A DNA stretch of 64,000 bases from positions 18,806 to 82,805 of the forward strand of contig CAJWKU010000007.1 of assembly GCA_913043005.1 (NCBI GenBank), written 5' to 3'. The notes under the pieces were generated by a model. That model worked only from the letters and a program-made list of their open reading frames with translations, did no database searches and was not told where the DNA came from. Numbering within the stretch: position 1 is the stretch's first letter; every line of letters starts with the position of its first letter. The translations under genes were made by a program, and so were the position numbers. Below are positions 36,592 through 47,092 of this stretch, piece after piece. The stretch comes from an uncultured Cryomorphaceae bacterium (GTDB lineage: Bacteria; Bacteroidota; Bacteroidia; Flavobacteriales; Schleiferiaceae).

Positions 36592-37196
36592 AGATAATTT
36601 GCATTGGGAGAAATTATGCTAACCATGCTAGGGAATTAGGAAATCAAATACCAGATGACCCGGTTGTTTTTTGTAAACCTGACTCATCGATACTTCAGCC
36701 AAGAAATCCATTTGTCATTCCTCCTTGGAGCCAAGAAATTCATCATGAGATCGAATTTCTTGTAAGAATCGGAAGAGTTGGTAAATACATTGATCAAAAA
36801 CACGCTTTATCCTACATCGATGCAATAACCGTAGGTATTGACTTTACTGCCCGAGATCTCCAAAATGAGTTAAAAGAAAAAGGATTCCCATGGGAAAAGT
36901 CCAAAGGTTTTGATGGTTCAGCCGTAATTGGTAAATGGATACTTGGAAATCCAAAGAAAAATAAAAATTATCAAATTACATTGCTGAAAAATAAGGTAAT
37001 TGCTCAAAACGGGAACACTTCTCAATTTATCTTTTCAATGGAAGAGATTATTTCTCACGTTAGTAAGTTTTTTACTCTAAAAAAAGGTGATATTATTTTT
37101 ACGGGAACACCCTCTGGGGTTGGCCCAATCACTGCTGGTGATCAATTAGAAGGCCGTTTAGATGGTGAAAGCTTACTCTCGCTGAATATACGCTAA
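36588..37196 (+). CDS. Fumarylacetoacetate hydrolase family protein
   Basis: A 202-residue enzyme of the FAH fold, probably an acylpyruvate hydrolase or oxaloacetate decarboxylase. Metal-binding residues are the Glu pair in IHHEIEFLV and the Asp in VGIDFTARDLQ. The C-terminal TGTPSGVGPI is the usual family signature. It is the compact, single-domain version. It is the third gene of the E2 operon, where its oxo-acid chemistry would fit next to a dehydrogenase E2, but substrate is not determined. Confidence 0.9.
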   Translation: MKIICIGRNYANHARELGNQIPDDPVVFCKPDSSILQPRNPFVIPPWSQEIHHEIEFLVRIGRVGKYIDQKHALSYIDAITVGIDFTARDLQNELKEKGFPWEKSKGFDGSAVIGKWILGNPKKNKNYQITLLKNKVIAQNGNTSQFIFSMEEIISHVSKFFTLKKGDIIFTGTPSGVGPITAGDQLEGRLDGESLLSLNIR

Positions 37197-37217
37197 GGAT
37201 TGAAGGCCTTTAAATTG

Positions 37218-37225
37218 TATATTTG
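37218..37225 (+). promoter_or_regulatory. Candidate -7 promoter box of the 1603-residue secreted protein
   Basis: TATATTTG matches TAnnTTTG, 35 bases before the ATG at 37261 and 21 bases after the FAH gene. Confidence 0.4.
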
Positions 37226-37260
37226 GAAAGAAGAGATCTTCTAAGCACTTTGAAAAAATT

Positions 37261-40200
37261 ATGAAACACAGTATTCGAATAATATCTACTATTGTAGTCT
37301 TTTTGTTTTCTTTCTCAGGATTTGCTCAGACAAGTCCTATTACCGTTGTGTTTGAAGAGAAATTCGACCCGCCGTCTGGCCCTGATTCTGTGACGACTTT
37401 TCATACTACTCAGGGTACTAATGTGCCATACTGGAATGACACATCATCTTTTTCTATTTCGGCACCAAATTCATATCATGCTAAAATTGTTCCATTTGAC
37501 TCAATCATTTTTCAAACTGATACATTTTCTACTTTGGGCAATGTTTTTGTCAGTTTAACTTTTGCTCAAATTTGTAAGGTTCACTTTGGTCAGCATGCAT
37601 ACTTGAGAGTATCTAATGATAATGGAGCTACATGGACGCGTCTTAATGGATCTCACTACAGCGGGGCTTCGCCGGCCTTCCCTACTGCTGGTTATTTTAA
37701 TGAACTTTCATATGCTAATCCAAACGCATCTCCCTACTGGGGTGGTCTCACAACAGCTGGAACGGGAAGTTCACCGTCTCAGTCTTGGTGGGTAGGCGAA
37801 ACATTTGATATTTCAAGTATTCTAGGAAATGGACCAAGTGGAACAGCTAATGGTTATTCTAATTGTTTGATTCAATTTGTTTTAGAATACAGAAGTCCTT
37901 TTGGGACTGCTGATCCTGCTGGGTGGTTCGTTGACAACCTTAAAGTTAAAGCTGCTCCTTGCGAGTTGGTTCCTCCAACAATTGATTTTAATTTGAATCC
38001 AAAAAGAGAACCCATTGGTCCCAGATATCAGAGTAACCAAGAAATACGATTAAAAGCCAGAGATCTTGGCTCAGGAATAGACTCAGTTGTGCTTTTTCAT
38101 CGATTAAATAATGGCCCATGGGATACAGTTCAAATGTCGAGTAGTATGAGTGGAGCATGCCCTGATTCAGCTGAATATTTCCATACTCTGACTAATTTCA
38201 TTGTGGGAGATTCTGTCGATTGGTATGTAGAAGTTTATGACTGTACGGCTTGCCTAAACATGGATAGAGCCCCCTCCTTAAATTCAGGAATTCCATATAA
38301 TACCTTCTGGATTGACCCCTCACCCCCTGCAATATGTGGAATAACTACACCTACCAGCTTCCCATACCTTGTGACAAATTTTCCTTGGACTGAAAACTTC
38401 TCATCGATAAATTGGATTCAAGGCTCCGGTGTTGGTGGAATAGGAACCTCGCACAGAGGTGTTTTTCCTCAAGGAAATCCTCCATCGGGAAAAAATTGGC
38501 AAGTATCACCTAATACAAATTCAACTGGCTTTGCATGGTCTGTTAGAGTGGGCCAAACTGGAACTTTCAATACTGGCCCCTCAGGAGATCACACCACTGG
38601 TAGTGGGAAATATCTATATACCGAGGCATCTCAGGGAAATACGAACAATAACACAACAGTAATTACTCCATGTATTAAACTTACTGGTTTGAATCATGCG
38701 GTATTGGAATTCTGGTATCACAAGTTTGGACAAAATATGGGGAATATGCGAGTTGATATTGATACTGGCTCTGCTACTCCTTCATGGGTAAATGCCGTAG
38801 CGATGATTCCTGGACAATTTCAGACTTCCCAAACGCAACCCTGGGAAAAAATGTTAGTAAATCTTGACCCTTATTTGGGTAAGATAATTAGAGTTCGATT
38901 TTTGGGTAATAAAAACAACACATCTTCTAATGACCTTGGAGATATGGCTTTAGATGACATTAGTATTTACGAACCGGATCCAGCAGATATTGAAATGCTT
39001 GCCATTTATAAACCGCAAAATGGATTTTGTCAATATACTTCAAGTGAAGATGTTCGAGTCCACTTAAGATCTGAAGGCTTCTTCCCTATCGATACGATTC
39101 CACTGGCTTATTCAGTTACAGATTTAACAACAAACACCACTGTCATTGGAAGAGACACCTTGTACCAAAATTTAGGACTTGGAGATACAGCTTCTTACAC
39201 ATTTATTCCTAAAGCAGATCTAAGTGCTTTTACAAATTATGATATCTATGCATGGTCTGAAGCTCCAGGAGACCCAAATACAAGTAATGATAGTATAGGA
39301 CCAATATTTATTGAACACAAAACACCCATAAACCAATTCCCGCATATCCAAGATTTTGATGGAGCCGGTTGGGCTGCAGGAAATGGGACTTCTGCTAACC
39401 CAGGAACCTTCAATACCTCCGATTGGGAAGTAATACCCGCCTCAAATTCTGGGAATTATGCTTTCATGATAGGAAATGATCTAACATCCACTTTCTCAAC
39501 GGGCCCGCGATGGTCTAGAGGTCGAAAAGGTAATTATATGTATGCAGAAGGTTCTTATGGAAGTAATGGACCCGCCACGTTGTTTGCAACTACCAAATGT
39601 GTTGATCTTTCGTCTTTAACAAATCCAGTATTGACATTTTGGTATCATATGTACGGATCTGATGTAAACATATTAAATGTTCAAGTCATCCCTGACGGTA
39701 GCAATACTTGGCAAACAGTCACTGGAGCACCAATAATAGCTCAGCAGCAATCAAAGGAGGTTGATGATTGGAAATTCAAAATAGTGGATCTAGGAGCTTA
39801 TTCTGGCGATGTTGTTAACATCAGAATTCTCGCAAGAAAAATAGGATCTGGTGCTATGGCAGACATTGCTTTGGACGATTTATACATATATGACCGCCCC
39901 GCATCTGATGTTGGTGTAAGCATCGTTAAGTCACCTCTTAACTCGGTCAATTTACTAAATCCCCAAAATGTCATATTTAAAGTTTATAATTATGGAACTG
40001 TAGCCCAATCTAATATTCCAATTACATATTCAATACAGGATTTATGCACTCCTACTAATACTGGTACATATACTACAAACTATTCTGGAACCCTTGCTCC
40101 GGGGTCAGAAACAACGATAACAGTTGCTTCTCCACCAACTTATTACAATGGAGATTTTGAAATAAAAGCATGGACTACTCTTACCGGCGATGGATTTGCT

Positions 40201-42072
40201 ATTAATGATACAGCTTCTAAAATATCTTCTGGAGCAACTTCATACCCAATCGCATTTGGACCGGTTGATTTTGATAATTGCGTTGGTGATGAGTTTAGTT
40301 TTTTTGGACAAGGAGGAACTGGTACGTTGCAAATGTGGGAATTTGGAACACCGGCCAAAGGAAGCGGTTGGAATAGTGCTGCATCAGGAGCTAATTGTTG
40401 GATCACAGGGTTAAAAGACAATTATCAGCCAGGAATGACTGAAATCCTAAGAATTCCAACACTTACGGAGTTTGATACAACGGTAGCAGCCGAATTACGA
40501 TTCAAGCATAAATTTGATTTCGCCCCGAGCGATGGAGGTGCAATAGAATACTTTCAAAATGGTAACTGGAATACTCTAGGAAACGCATCAATGTCTGTTG
40601 GTTATAATTGGTATGGCTCTAATTATGGATCAGCTGCTGTTCCCTCTTTAAATAGTCCTGGTTGGCTCGGAAGCAGCGGAGGTCAATGGATTACATCTTC
40701 AATTCCATTAAGCGTCTGGGACTATTCTACAAACCCAATTCAATTAAGGGCTCGAATGGTTTCATCGGCTGGAAGCAGTGCCAAGGGTTGGGCAATTGAT
40801 GACTTTGAGGTTTACGTCCCACCGCAAAACTCAGCAGCTCCAGTTGAAATTGAAACTTTTGAATACCTAATAATTCCAGGAGATACATCTCATTTAAGAG
40901 TTCGCATACAAAATACGGGAGCAAAACTTCTGGATTCATGTAAAGTCAGATATAAAGTTAATGGCGGGACATGGACTAATTTTGAAACGGTTGTTTTCAA
41001 AAATAAAGCTGGTGCAACTGCCCCCATGATGCGTGGGCAGCGCCAATGGTACAATTTCGATCAAGTATGGGTTAATAATGGTGCGGGGGCATATAATATT
41101 TGTGTTGAAACATCTAGGCCCAATGCCAAAGGAGATAATTTAGTATCTGATGACTCTCTTTGTTTATCATTTACAACATTAGATAGAATTAATATTGATT
41201 TACCAAACCCCTATTGTAACGACTTTGAAGATCCAGCAATTCCATCATGGCTACCCCTGCATCCTTCAGTGAAGACACTACAACATGATTGGGAATTTGG
41301 AACACCAAACCAAACTAATATTACTGGAGCATCAAGCGGAACAAAAGCTTGGATGACCAGGCTCGATAGTAATTATAATCATATGGGTCAAAGTGCTCTG
41401 CATACCCCATTCTTTGTTTTGGATACATTCAAAGTATACAACTTAAGCTTCGACCACAACATGATGACTGAATTATATCATGATGGAGGAAATGTAGATT
41501 GGTCTTATGATGGTGGAATCACCTGGTATACTCTTGGTAGTAGTCTGACTAATGGACTATGGTACAACACTACAAACGTAACATCATTAGACATTATACG
41601 TCCAGGTTGGTCTGGAAATACAAATGGGTATATCACTTCTACAATAAAATTCACGGTGGATAAACCCGGTAGTCTAGTCTTAAGGTTCAGGTTTGGATCA
41701 GATTACACATACCATGACCAAGGGTGGGCAATTGATGATTTTTGTCTTGAGGAAATGCCAGCTGGAACACCTGCCGATATTGTTGGGATAGGTATTCCAG
41801 AAATAACTATTCCTGGATTTTTCTTAGGGCATATATCGCCAAACCCCCTATCAGGCGAAGGATTTCTTAACTTTAACGCGTCAAGAAAATTAAATGTTGA
41901 CTTTTCTATTTCCAACATGAATGGACAAATCCTAATGAAAAGGAATATCAATGGAGAAGAAGGCTACAATAAAGTTTCATTTAATGCAACTGAATGGCCT
42001 AGCGGCGTATACTTTGTAAAAGCTCAAGTTGAAGGAAAGTCTATCATAAGGAAGTTTATAGTCCAACACTAA
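37261..42072 (+). CDS. Large T9SS-secreted multi-module protein (MAM/jelly-roll-like repeats)
   Basis: A 1603-residue secreted protein. It has a signal peptide (STIVVFLFSFSGFAQ), then five repeated beta-sandwich modules that end in related strings at about residues 223 (WFVDNLKV), 565 (MALDDISIYE), 873 (IALDDLYIYD), 1180 (WAIDDFEVYV) and 1492 (WAIDDFCLEE). The period is 307-342 residues. This ending is typical of MAM/LamG-like jelly rolls. The final 90 residues form a type A sorting domain (ISPNPLSG to FIVQH). No catalytic motif is visible. Related modules are in the subtilase at 25-30 kb. Probably a surface-attached binding or adhesive protein. Confidence 0.85.
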   Translation: MKHSIRIISTIVVFLFSFSGFAQTSPITVVFEEKFDPPSGPDSVTTFHTTQGTNVPYWNDTSSFSISAPNSYHAKIVPFDSIIFQTDTFSTLGNVFVSLTFAQICKVHFGQHAYLRVSNDNGATWTRLNGSHYSGASPAFPTAGYFNELSYANPNASPYWGGLTTAGTGSSPSQSWWVGETFDISSILGNGPSGTANGYSNCLIQFVLEYRSPFGTADPAGWFVDNLKVKAAPCELVPPTIDFNLNPKREPIGPRYQSNQEIRLKARDLGSGIDSVVLFHRLNNGPWDTVQMSSSMSGACPDSAEYFHTLTNFIVGDSVDWYVEVYDCTACLNMDRAPSLNSGIPYNTFWIDPSPPAICGITTPTSFPYLVTNFPWTENFSSINWIQGSGVGGIGTSHRGVFPQGNPPSGKNWQVSPNTNSTGFAWSVRVGQTGTFNTGPSGDHTTGSGKYLYTEASQGNTNNNTTVITPCIKLTGLNHAVLEFWYHKFGQNMGNMRVDIDTGSATPSWVNAVAMIPGQFQTSQTQPWEKMLVNLDPYLGKIIRVRFLGNKNNTSSNDLGDMALDDISIYEPDPADIEMLAIYKPQNGFCQYTSSEDVRVHLRSEGFFPIDTIPLAYSVTDLTTNTTVIGRDTLYQNLGLGDTASYTFIPKADLSAFTNYDIYAWSEAPGDPNTSNDSIGPIFIEHKTPINQFPHIQDFDGAGWAAGNGTSANPGTFNTSDWEVIPASNSGNYAFMIGNDLTSTFSTGPRWSRGRKGNYMYAEGSYGSNGPATLFATTKCVDLSSLTNPVLTFWYHMYGSDVNILNVQVIPDGSNTWQTVTGAPIIAQQQSKEVDDWKFKIVDLGAYSGDVVNIRILARKIGSGAMADIALDDLYIYDRPASDVGVSIVKSPLNSVNLLNPQNVIFKVYNYGTVAQSNIPITYSIQDLCTPTNTGTYTTNYSGTLAPGSETTITVASPPTYYNGDFEIKAWTTLTGDGFAINDTASKISSGATSYPIAFGPVDFDNCVGDEFSFFGQGGTGTLQMWEFGTPAKGSGWNSAASGANCWITGLKDNYQPGMTEILRIPTLTEFDTTVAAELRFKHKFDFAPSDGGAIEYFQNGNWNTLGNASMSVGYNWYGSNYGSAAVPSLNSPGWLGSSGGQWITSSIPLSVWDYSTNPIQLRARMVSSAGSSAKGWAIDDFEVYVPPQNSAAPVEIETFEYLIIPGDTSHLRVRIQNTGAKLLDSCKVRYKVNGGTWTNFETVVFKNKAGATAPMMRGQRQWYNFDQVWVNNGAGAYNICVETSRPNAKGDNLVSDDSLCLSFTTLDRINIDLPNPYCNDFEDPAIPSWLPLHPSVKTLQHDWEFGTPNQTNITGASSGTKAWMTRLDSNYNHMGQSALHTPFFVLDTFKVYNLSFDHNMMTELYHDGGNVDWSYDGGITWYTLGSSLTNGLWYNTTNVTSLDIIRPGWSGNTNGYITSTIKFTVDKPGSLVLRFRFGSDYTYHDQGWAIDDFCLEEMPAGTPADIVGIGIPEITIPGFFLGHISPNPLSGEGFLNFNASRKLNVDFSISNMNGQILMKRNINGEEGYNKVSFNATEWPSGVYFVKAQVEGKSIIRKFIVQH

Positions 42073-42111
42073 AAAAGGAAATCTAGCTTTTCAAGCATTT
42101 TTAAAAAATTT

Positions 42112-42153
42112 GCCAAAATGACACTATTCTGATATAATTACTGTCATTTTGGC
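42112..42153. promoter_or_regulatory. Perfect 12-bp inverted repeat upstream of clpB
   Basis: GCCAAAATGACA (42112-42123) and TGTCATTTTGGC (42142-42153) are exact reverse complements, separated by 18 bases, 55-96 bases before the clpB ATG. It does not end in a T tract, so a terminator of the gene upstream is less likely than an operator or promoter element. The right arm includes TCATTTTG, one base from the -7 box TAnnTTTG. It is not the CIRCE element (no TTAGCACTC). Heat-shock control is inferred from clpB alone. Confidence 0.55.
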
Positions 42154-42207
42154 CCTCATAGGCTTTCGGCACTCCATTTGAGAAACTTTTGTATAAACCC
42201 TCTTGTT

Positions 42208-44778
42208 ATGGAGAATTTTACATTAAGAACTCAACAAGCAATTCAATTTGCTCAAAAAATTGCCGTTAAAAATGGACATCAGGCTATAGAACCTATTCAT
42301 ATATTTTTTGGTTGTCTCGACTCAGATCTGAACTTTTGCGAATCATTAATTCAAAGATCAGGTATCAATTTTGAAAAACTCCGGGAATCAGCAAATCAAG
42401 AATTCAAGAACATACCCTCAGAAAAAAACACTAAATCTTATATGTCAATACAAGCCCAACAAGTAATTGAGAATGGGATCAGTAATGCGAAAAAAAATAG
42501 AAATGAATTTTTAAGTTTAGATTATCTCGTTCTGGGAATTGCCATAAGTAAAGGGCTAATTGGTGATTTATTTCAAAGAAATGGTTTCAATATCACCGCA
42601 TTTCAAAAAACTATGCTTGAGTTAAGTCAAAAAATTAATTCACCAGACTCAAATTTAGCATCTAACTATAATGCCTTAGACCAGTTTGCAATCAATCTAA
42701 ATACGCTTGCTGAACAGGGTGAGCTTGATCCTGTGATTGGCCGAGAAGACGAAATAAGAAGAATTCTTCAAATTCTTAGCCGAAGGACAAAAAACAATCC
42801 CATATTAGTTGGTGAGCCAGGTGTTGGGAAAACAGCCATAGCTGAAGGCCTTGCCAATAGAATAATGAGGGGTGACATACCTGATAATTTGAAGAATAAA
42901 TTAATTTACTCTCTTGACATGGGGTCTCTTATCGCAGGAGCTAAATTCAAAGGTGAATTTGAAGAAAGATTGAAATCAGTTATTAAAGAAGTTATAGAGG
43001 CAGATGGTCAAATTATTTTATTTATTGATGAGATACATACTCTCGTTGGAGCTGGCGCAGGTGGCGAAGGAGCAATGGATGCAGCCAATATACTAAAGCC
43101 AGCTTTAGCACGAGGTGAGTTAAGATGCCTCGGAGCAACAACCCTTAATGAATACCAAAAATATTTTGAGAAAGACAAAGCTCTAGAGAGAAGATTTCAA
43201 AAAGTAACAGTTAATGAACCAGATAACGATGCAACGGTAGCAATCCTAAGAGGTATAAAAGAAAAATATGAAAGTCATCATAAAGTTAGAATAAAAGATG
43301 CAGCAGTTATACAAGCTGTTCAACTAAGCCAAAGGTATATTTCTGACAGATTTCTTCCGGATAAAGCTATTGACTTGATTGACGAAGCTGCCTCAAAGAT
43401 TCGACTAGAAATAAACTCTAAACCGGAGGAATTAGATAGTTTAGACCGAGAAATTACTCAACTTGAAATAGAGCACGAAGCTATTAAACGTGAAGAAAAT
43501 AAGGGTAGAAATCGTCTTATTAAACAAAACCTAGGGGAACTTAATGAACAAAGAGCCATATTATCTGCCCAGTGGAAAAAAGAAAAAGAAGCTATAGAAA
43601 ATGTTCAAGACACTAAAGAAGAAATTGAAAATTCGCGCTTTGAAGCTGACCAAGCAGAAAGATTAGGTGATTATGCAACTGTTGCAGAAATCCGCTACGG
43701 AAAAATTAGAGATCTTGAAAAAAAATTAAGTGTTGCTATTAAGAATCTGGAAACATTAAAAGGACCTAATCTGCTTGTCCAACAGGAAGTTTCAGAGGAC
43801 GATATTGCTGAAGTTGTAGCACGATGGACAGGAATACCTGTGAATCAAATGTTAGAAAGTGAAAAGAGTAAGCTTATTAGATTAGAAGAAGAACTTAACA
43901 AACATATAGCAGGGCAAAAAGAAGGGATTACTGCAGTTTCAGATGCACTTAGACGGTCCAGAGCTGGCTTAAATGACCCAATGAAGCCGTTAGGTTCATT
44001 TTTATTTGTCGGCCCATCTGGAGTGGGGAAAACTGAGTTAGCCAAAGTATTAGGGAATTTTCTCTTTAATGAACGTGGTGCAATGATTCGAATTGACATG
44101 AGTGAATATCAAGAAATGCATTCAATTTCTCGCCTAATTGGAGCACCTCCTGGCTATATAGGCCACGACGAAGGGGGGCAATTAACCGAGGCTATTAGGC
44201 AAAAGCCTTACTCTGTTATTCTACTTGATGAAATTGAAAAAGCTCATCCTGAAGTATTCAATGTCCTATTACAAATACTTGATGATGGACATCTAAGCGA
44301 TAGCAAGGGAAGGCAAATTAATTTTAAAAACAGTATTATCGTAATGACATCTAATATTGGATCAGAGTTATTACTAGAGGGGCAATCTGATCAGGATGTT
44401 TTGAAGCTAATAAAAAAATCCTTCAAACCGGAATTTATAAATAGGATTGATGAAATCATAGCTTTCCATTCTTTAAACAAGAGTCATTTAAATTCAATTG
44501 TAAAAATGCAGTTATCAAAAATTATTGAACAACTTGATCAGAGTAAGAATATCACTATTGATTTCACAGAAGATGCAATTTCATCACTAGCCAATGAAGG
44601 GTTTGACCCGGCGTATGGAGCCCGACCTATAAAAAGAGCTATCCAAAAGAGAATAGTAAATGAACTATCTAAAATGTTATTAAAAAGTGAAATAGAAAAA
44701 GATTCTGTTATTCTAGGTGATGCAATTGATGGGATTATCTTTTTCAAAAACCTTACCGTCGAATCCCACGTCGGTTAA
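42208..44778 (+). CDS. clpB: ATP-dependent disaggregase ClpB
   Basis: An 856-residue Hsp100 chaperone that works with DnaK to resolve aggregates after heat stress. N-domain [16 protein letters not shown]; nucleotide-binding domain 1 with Walker A GEPGVGKT at 202-209 and [19 protein letters not shown]; a middle coiled coil at about 400-520; domain 2 with Walker A GPSGVGKT at 602-609 and [12 protein letters not shown] start at the ATG at 42208, because the only codons upstream in frame include a TTG and the family begins with MENFT. The last 26 bases overlap the end of mltG on the other strand. Confidence 0.97.
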   Translation: MENFTLRTQQAIQFAQKIAVKNGHQAIEPIHIFFGCLDSDLNFCESLIQRSGINFEKLRESANQEFKNIPSEKNTKSYMSIQAQQVIENGISNAKKNRNEFLSLDYLVLGIAISKGLIGDLFQRNGFNITAFQKTMLELSQKINSPDSNLASNYNALDQFAINLNTLAEQGELDPVIGREDEIRRILQILSRRTKNNPILVGEPGVGKTAIAEGLANRIMRGDIPDNLKNKLIYSLDMGSLIAGAKFKGEFEERLKSVIKEVIEADGQIILFIDEIHTLVGAGAGGEGAMDAANILKPALARGELRCLGATTLNEYQKYFEKDKALERRFQKVTVNEPDNDATVAILRGIKEKYESHHKVRIKDAAVIQAVQLSQRYISDRFLPDKAIDLIDEAASKIRLEINSKPEELDSLDREITQLEIEHEAIKREENKGRNRLIKQNLGELNEQRAILSAQWKKEKEAIENVQDTKEEIENSRFEADQAERLGDYATVAEIRYGKIRDLEKKLSVAIKNLETLKGPNLLVQQEVSEDDIAEVVARWTGIPVNQMLESEKSKLIRLEEELNKHIAGQKEGITAVSDALRRSRAGLNDPMKPLGSFLFVGPSGVGKTELAKVLGNFLFNERGAMIRIDMSEYQEMHSISRLIGAPPGYIGHDEGGQLTEAIRQKPYSVILLDEIEKAHPEVFNVLLQILDDGHLSDSKGRQINFKNSIIVMTSNIGSELLLEGQSDQDVLKLIKKSFKPEFINRIDEIIAFHSLNKSHLNSIVKMQLSKIIEQLDQSKNITIDFTEDAISSLANEGFDPAYGARPIKRAIQKRIVNELSKMLLKSEIEKDSVILGDAIDGIIFFKNLTVESHVG

Positions 44779-45775
44779 GGCTTCGATGATATTTTGATGA
44801 ATTGATTAAATGTTGCCGAAATGATGATGTAAAATTATGATAACCAATCCGTTCAGGATCAGCACACATATAAAGTTCGCCTTTTGGAATAGCACTTAAA
44901 ACAGCATCAATTATTTCAGGTTCAACTGTGGCTATGGGGCTTGGCGGAAGTCCGGGGATATTATAAGTATTATATGGATGATTTACTCGCGTCATTTTTC
45001 TGGATACCCGTCTTACAATATCAGTTCCGGGATTCATTTCACGATAAGCATAAACTGCAGTTGGATCAGACTCTAAACGCTTTCCAATTCTTAATCTACT
45101 CATATAAAGTGCCGCTATCCTTGGTAGCTCATCTAGAGCTTTAGTCTCTGCTTGACTAATGGACGCAATTATCATAATATCATCGGGGCTAAAACCTAAA
45201 TCCTCTGCCCTGTTTCGACGATAATTACTCCAGAATACATTATATTCCCGACGCAAACGATTACTTATTTTCCTTGGATTACTTGACCAATACATTTCAT
45301 AGGTATTCGGGATAATTCTCGACCAAGAAGTATCATTTCCAAGGTAAGTTCTTAGAGAATCAAGGGACCATGGAAAAACATTCGATAGTTCTTTCAAATA
45401 TTCTTCACGACTCTTATAGCCACCTATTCTAACATTTAAAGGATCCTCATATCCAAAAGTCAATTTCCTTAAAAACTGCATTACACCTATTGTTGAGTCT
45501 ATCTTGTAATAACCAAATTTAGCAGAATCATAACCCCTTAAATCCGATAAAATAGATATTGCCTGGGAATACTTTATTTGACCTAAGGATCCTAAAGAAT
45601 CTATTACATAAGAAAGAAGTCTACCTTCTTTTGGAATGAATATTTCAAATTTCTTCTGGTTATTTTCAAGAATTGGAGAATCAATCGCCTTTGAAAATAT
45701 CAGCATAGAAACTATTCCAAAAAGAACAAAAAATAATAAGCCATAAAAAAAACTAGAATTTCCTTTGTTTCCCAT
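44753..45775 (-). CDS. mltG: Endolytic transglycosylase MltG
   Basis: A 340-residue inner-membrane enzyme that cuts nascent peptidoglycan and releases new strands. One N-terminal membrane helix (residues 8-28), then a periplasmic YceG domain with the catalytic Glu in IASISQAET (E. coli equivalent ASIVEKET), LESDPTAVYAY, and HPYNTYNIPGLPPSPIA. The first half of the motif differs from E. coli but the Glu is kept. It ends the minus-strand run dapF-GNAT-mltG, an 11-base gap from the GNAT, and overlaps clpB tail to tail. This fits cell-wall genes from lysine/DAP to strand release. Confidence 0.93.
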   Translation of the reverse strand: MGNKGNSSFFYGLLFFVLFGIVSMLIFSKAIDSPILENNQKKFEIFIPKEGRLLSYVIDSLGSLGQIKYSQAISILSDLRGYDSAKFGYYKIDSTIGVMQFLRKLTFGYEDPLNVRIGGYKSREEYLKELSNVFPWSLDSLRTYLGNDTSWSRIIPNTYEMYWSSNPRKISNRLRREYNVFWSNYRRNRAEDLGFSPDDIMIIASISQAETKALDELPRIAALYMSRLRIGKRLESDPTAVYAYREMNPGTDIVRRVSRKMTRVNHPYNTYNIPGLPPSPIATVEPEIIDAVLSAIPKGELYMCADPERIGYHNFTSSFRQHLINSSKYHRSLNRRGIRR

Positions 45776-45786
45776 CCTGAATCAAA

Positions 45787-46311
45787 TTAATTTGAAAGCC
45801 ATTGAAAAATATTAACATCAGCCCACCCTTCAGGAGTTCGAATCCATGATTTCAAAGAACCCATATTTTTAAATCCAGCTGATATAAATGCCCTGTGAGA
45901 TGGAGTGTTTTGGGAAAAAACATATACTGTCAAAGATCTAAGCAAAGCGAAATCACGAGACCAGTTTTGAATTATTTTCAATGATTCTAAGGCAAAACCA
46001 TTTCCCCGATGCATGGGATCAATTAAAATACCAATCTCAGCTCTTAAGTGAAGTGAACTCGCATTAAATACATCAATAAGACCTATGCATAAACCTGTTG
46101 ATTTTAATGTTATCGCAAATCTTATTTGATTAACATCCCAAAAGTCATTTCCAGATTCTTTAATATACCGACCCAAAGAGTCTCTTGAATAGGGAGAGGT
46201 GCGAGTTCCAGCAATCCAATTTTCAGGATTATTCTCCCATTTTAATAAATCATCAATATCTGATGGCTCAAGAGATCTTAAAACTATATTTTTAGATTCT
46301 AGATGATGCAT
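45787..46311 (-). CDS. GNAT acetyltransferase (RimJ/RimL type)
   Basis: A 174-residue acetyltransferase: NIVLRSLEPSDIDDLLKWENNPENW at the N-terminus, IGILIDPMHRGNGFALESLKI with the acetyl-CoA loop RGNGFA, and QNTPSHRAFISAGFKNM. It overlaps dapF by 13 bases and is followed by mltG. Its target is unknown; its position suggests co-expression with cell-wall genes but not a shared substrate. Confidence 0.87.
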   Translation of the reverse strand: MHHLESKNIVLRSLEPSDIDDLLKWENNPENWIAGTRTSPYSRDSLGRYIKESGNDFWDVNQIRFAITLKSTGLCIGLIDVFNASSLHLRAEIGILIDPMHRGNGFALESLKIIQNWSRDFALLRSLTVYVFSQNTPSHRAFISAGFKNMGSLKSWIRTPEGWADVNIFQWLSN

Positions 46312-47075
46312 TCTCCATTAAATACTTTAACAACTGAACCAGTAAGAATTATATTTTCAAACCCCAATTCAGAAACAGAAAATTCCACAGTCAAAACCCC
46401 TCCTTTTGCTCTCAATCTTATTGGGGATTGAATCCCTTTAGATTGATTTAAGACTAATGCTCCTGCGACTGCTCCAGTTCCACAACTCAAAGTTTCCATC
46501 TCTACTCCCCTTTCATATGTCATTATTTGGAATTCATCATTTTCCATTGCCTCTATAAAATTAACATTGCATCCATTTAACGGATCAACTTTTTTACTAA
46601 CAACAGGTCCAACGTCGGTAATCCCTATATTACTTAAATTCTCTGTAATCTCAACATAGTGGGGTGACCCAGTGTTGATTAAGTGGCCCGAACTACTTTT
46701 AACTGCTTTTGTGCAATTCAAAAAATTAATACTTACCAAATCATCTTGCATTAGTAAACCTTGATGTATGCCATCAGAAGCTTTAAAATTGCAACTATCC
46801 CCTATGAAAAAACCCTTAGAGTGAGCATACTTAACAGCGCATCTGGAGCCATTTCCACAGAGAGTTCCCAATCTACCATCCGAATTAAAAAAATGTATGA
46901 TGAAGTCCAAATTGCTATTTTCAATATTCTCAACACACATGAGACCATCCGCTCCTATTCCTAGCTTTCTGTCGCACAAATTTTTAATCTTAGAAACACT
47001 TAATCCCTTATAATTTCCAGAAAAAAGTATAAAATCATTACCAGTACCGTGATATTTGACAAATTGTCTTAACAT
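46299..47075 (-). CDS. dapF: Diaminopimelate epimerase
   Basis: A 258-residue PLP-independent epimerase that converts LL- to meso-diaminopimelate for lysine and peptidoglycan. N-terminal KYHGTGNDFILF, the first catalytic Cys in LCGNGSRCAV, and the second in LSCGTGAVAGA are all present, and the pseudo-symmetric halves are complete. A one-mismatch -7 box (TACATTTA, 47080-47087) sits four bases before the ATG. Divergent from degQ across 65 bases. It heads the dapF-GNAT-mltG run. Confidence 0.95.
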   Translation of the reverse strand: MLRQFVKYHGTGNDFILFSGNYKGLSVSKIKNLCDRKLGIGADGLMCVENIENSNLDFIIHFFNSDGRLGTLCGNGSRCAVKYAHSKGFFIGDSCNFKASDGIHQGLLMQDDLVSINFLNCTKAVKSSSGHLINTGSPHYVEITENLSNIGITDVGPVVSKKVDPLNGCNVNFIEAMENDEFQIMTYERGVEMETLSCGTGAVAGALVLNQSKGIQSPIRLRAKGGVLTVEFSVSELGFENIILTGSVVKVFNGECII

Positions 47076-47092
47076 TATGTAAATGTAGCAAG

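Noticed and set aside
42112..42153. The clpB inverted repeat as a terminator of the upstream secreted-protein gene
   Set aside because: No T tract follows the right arm; the sequence after it is GC-containing (CCTCATAGGC) and the loop is long.
42178..42207. Upstream TTG start of clpB
   Set aside because: The ClpB family begins with MENFT; the extra ten residues have no counterpart.
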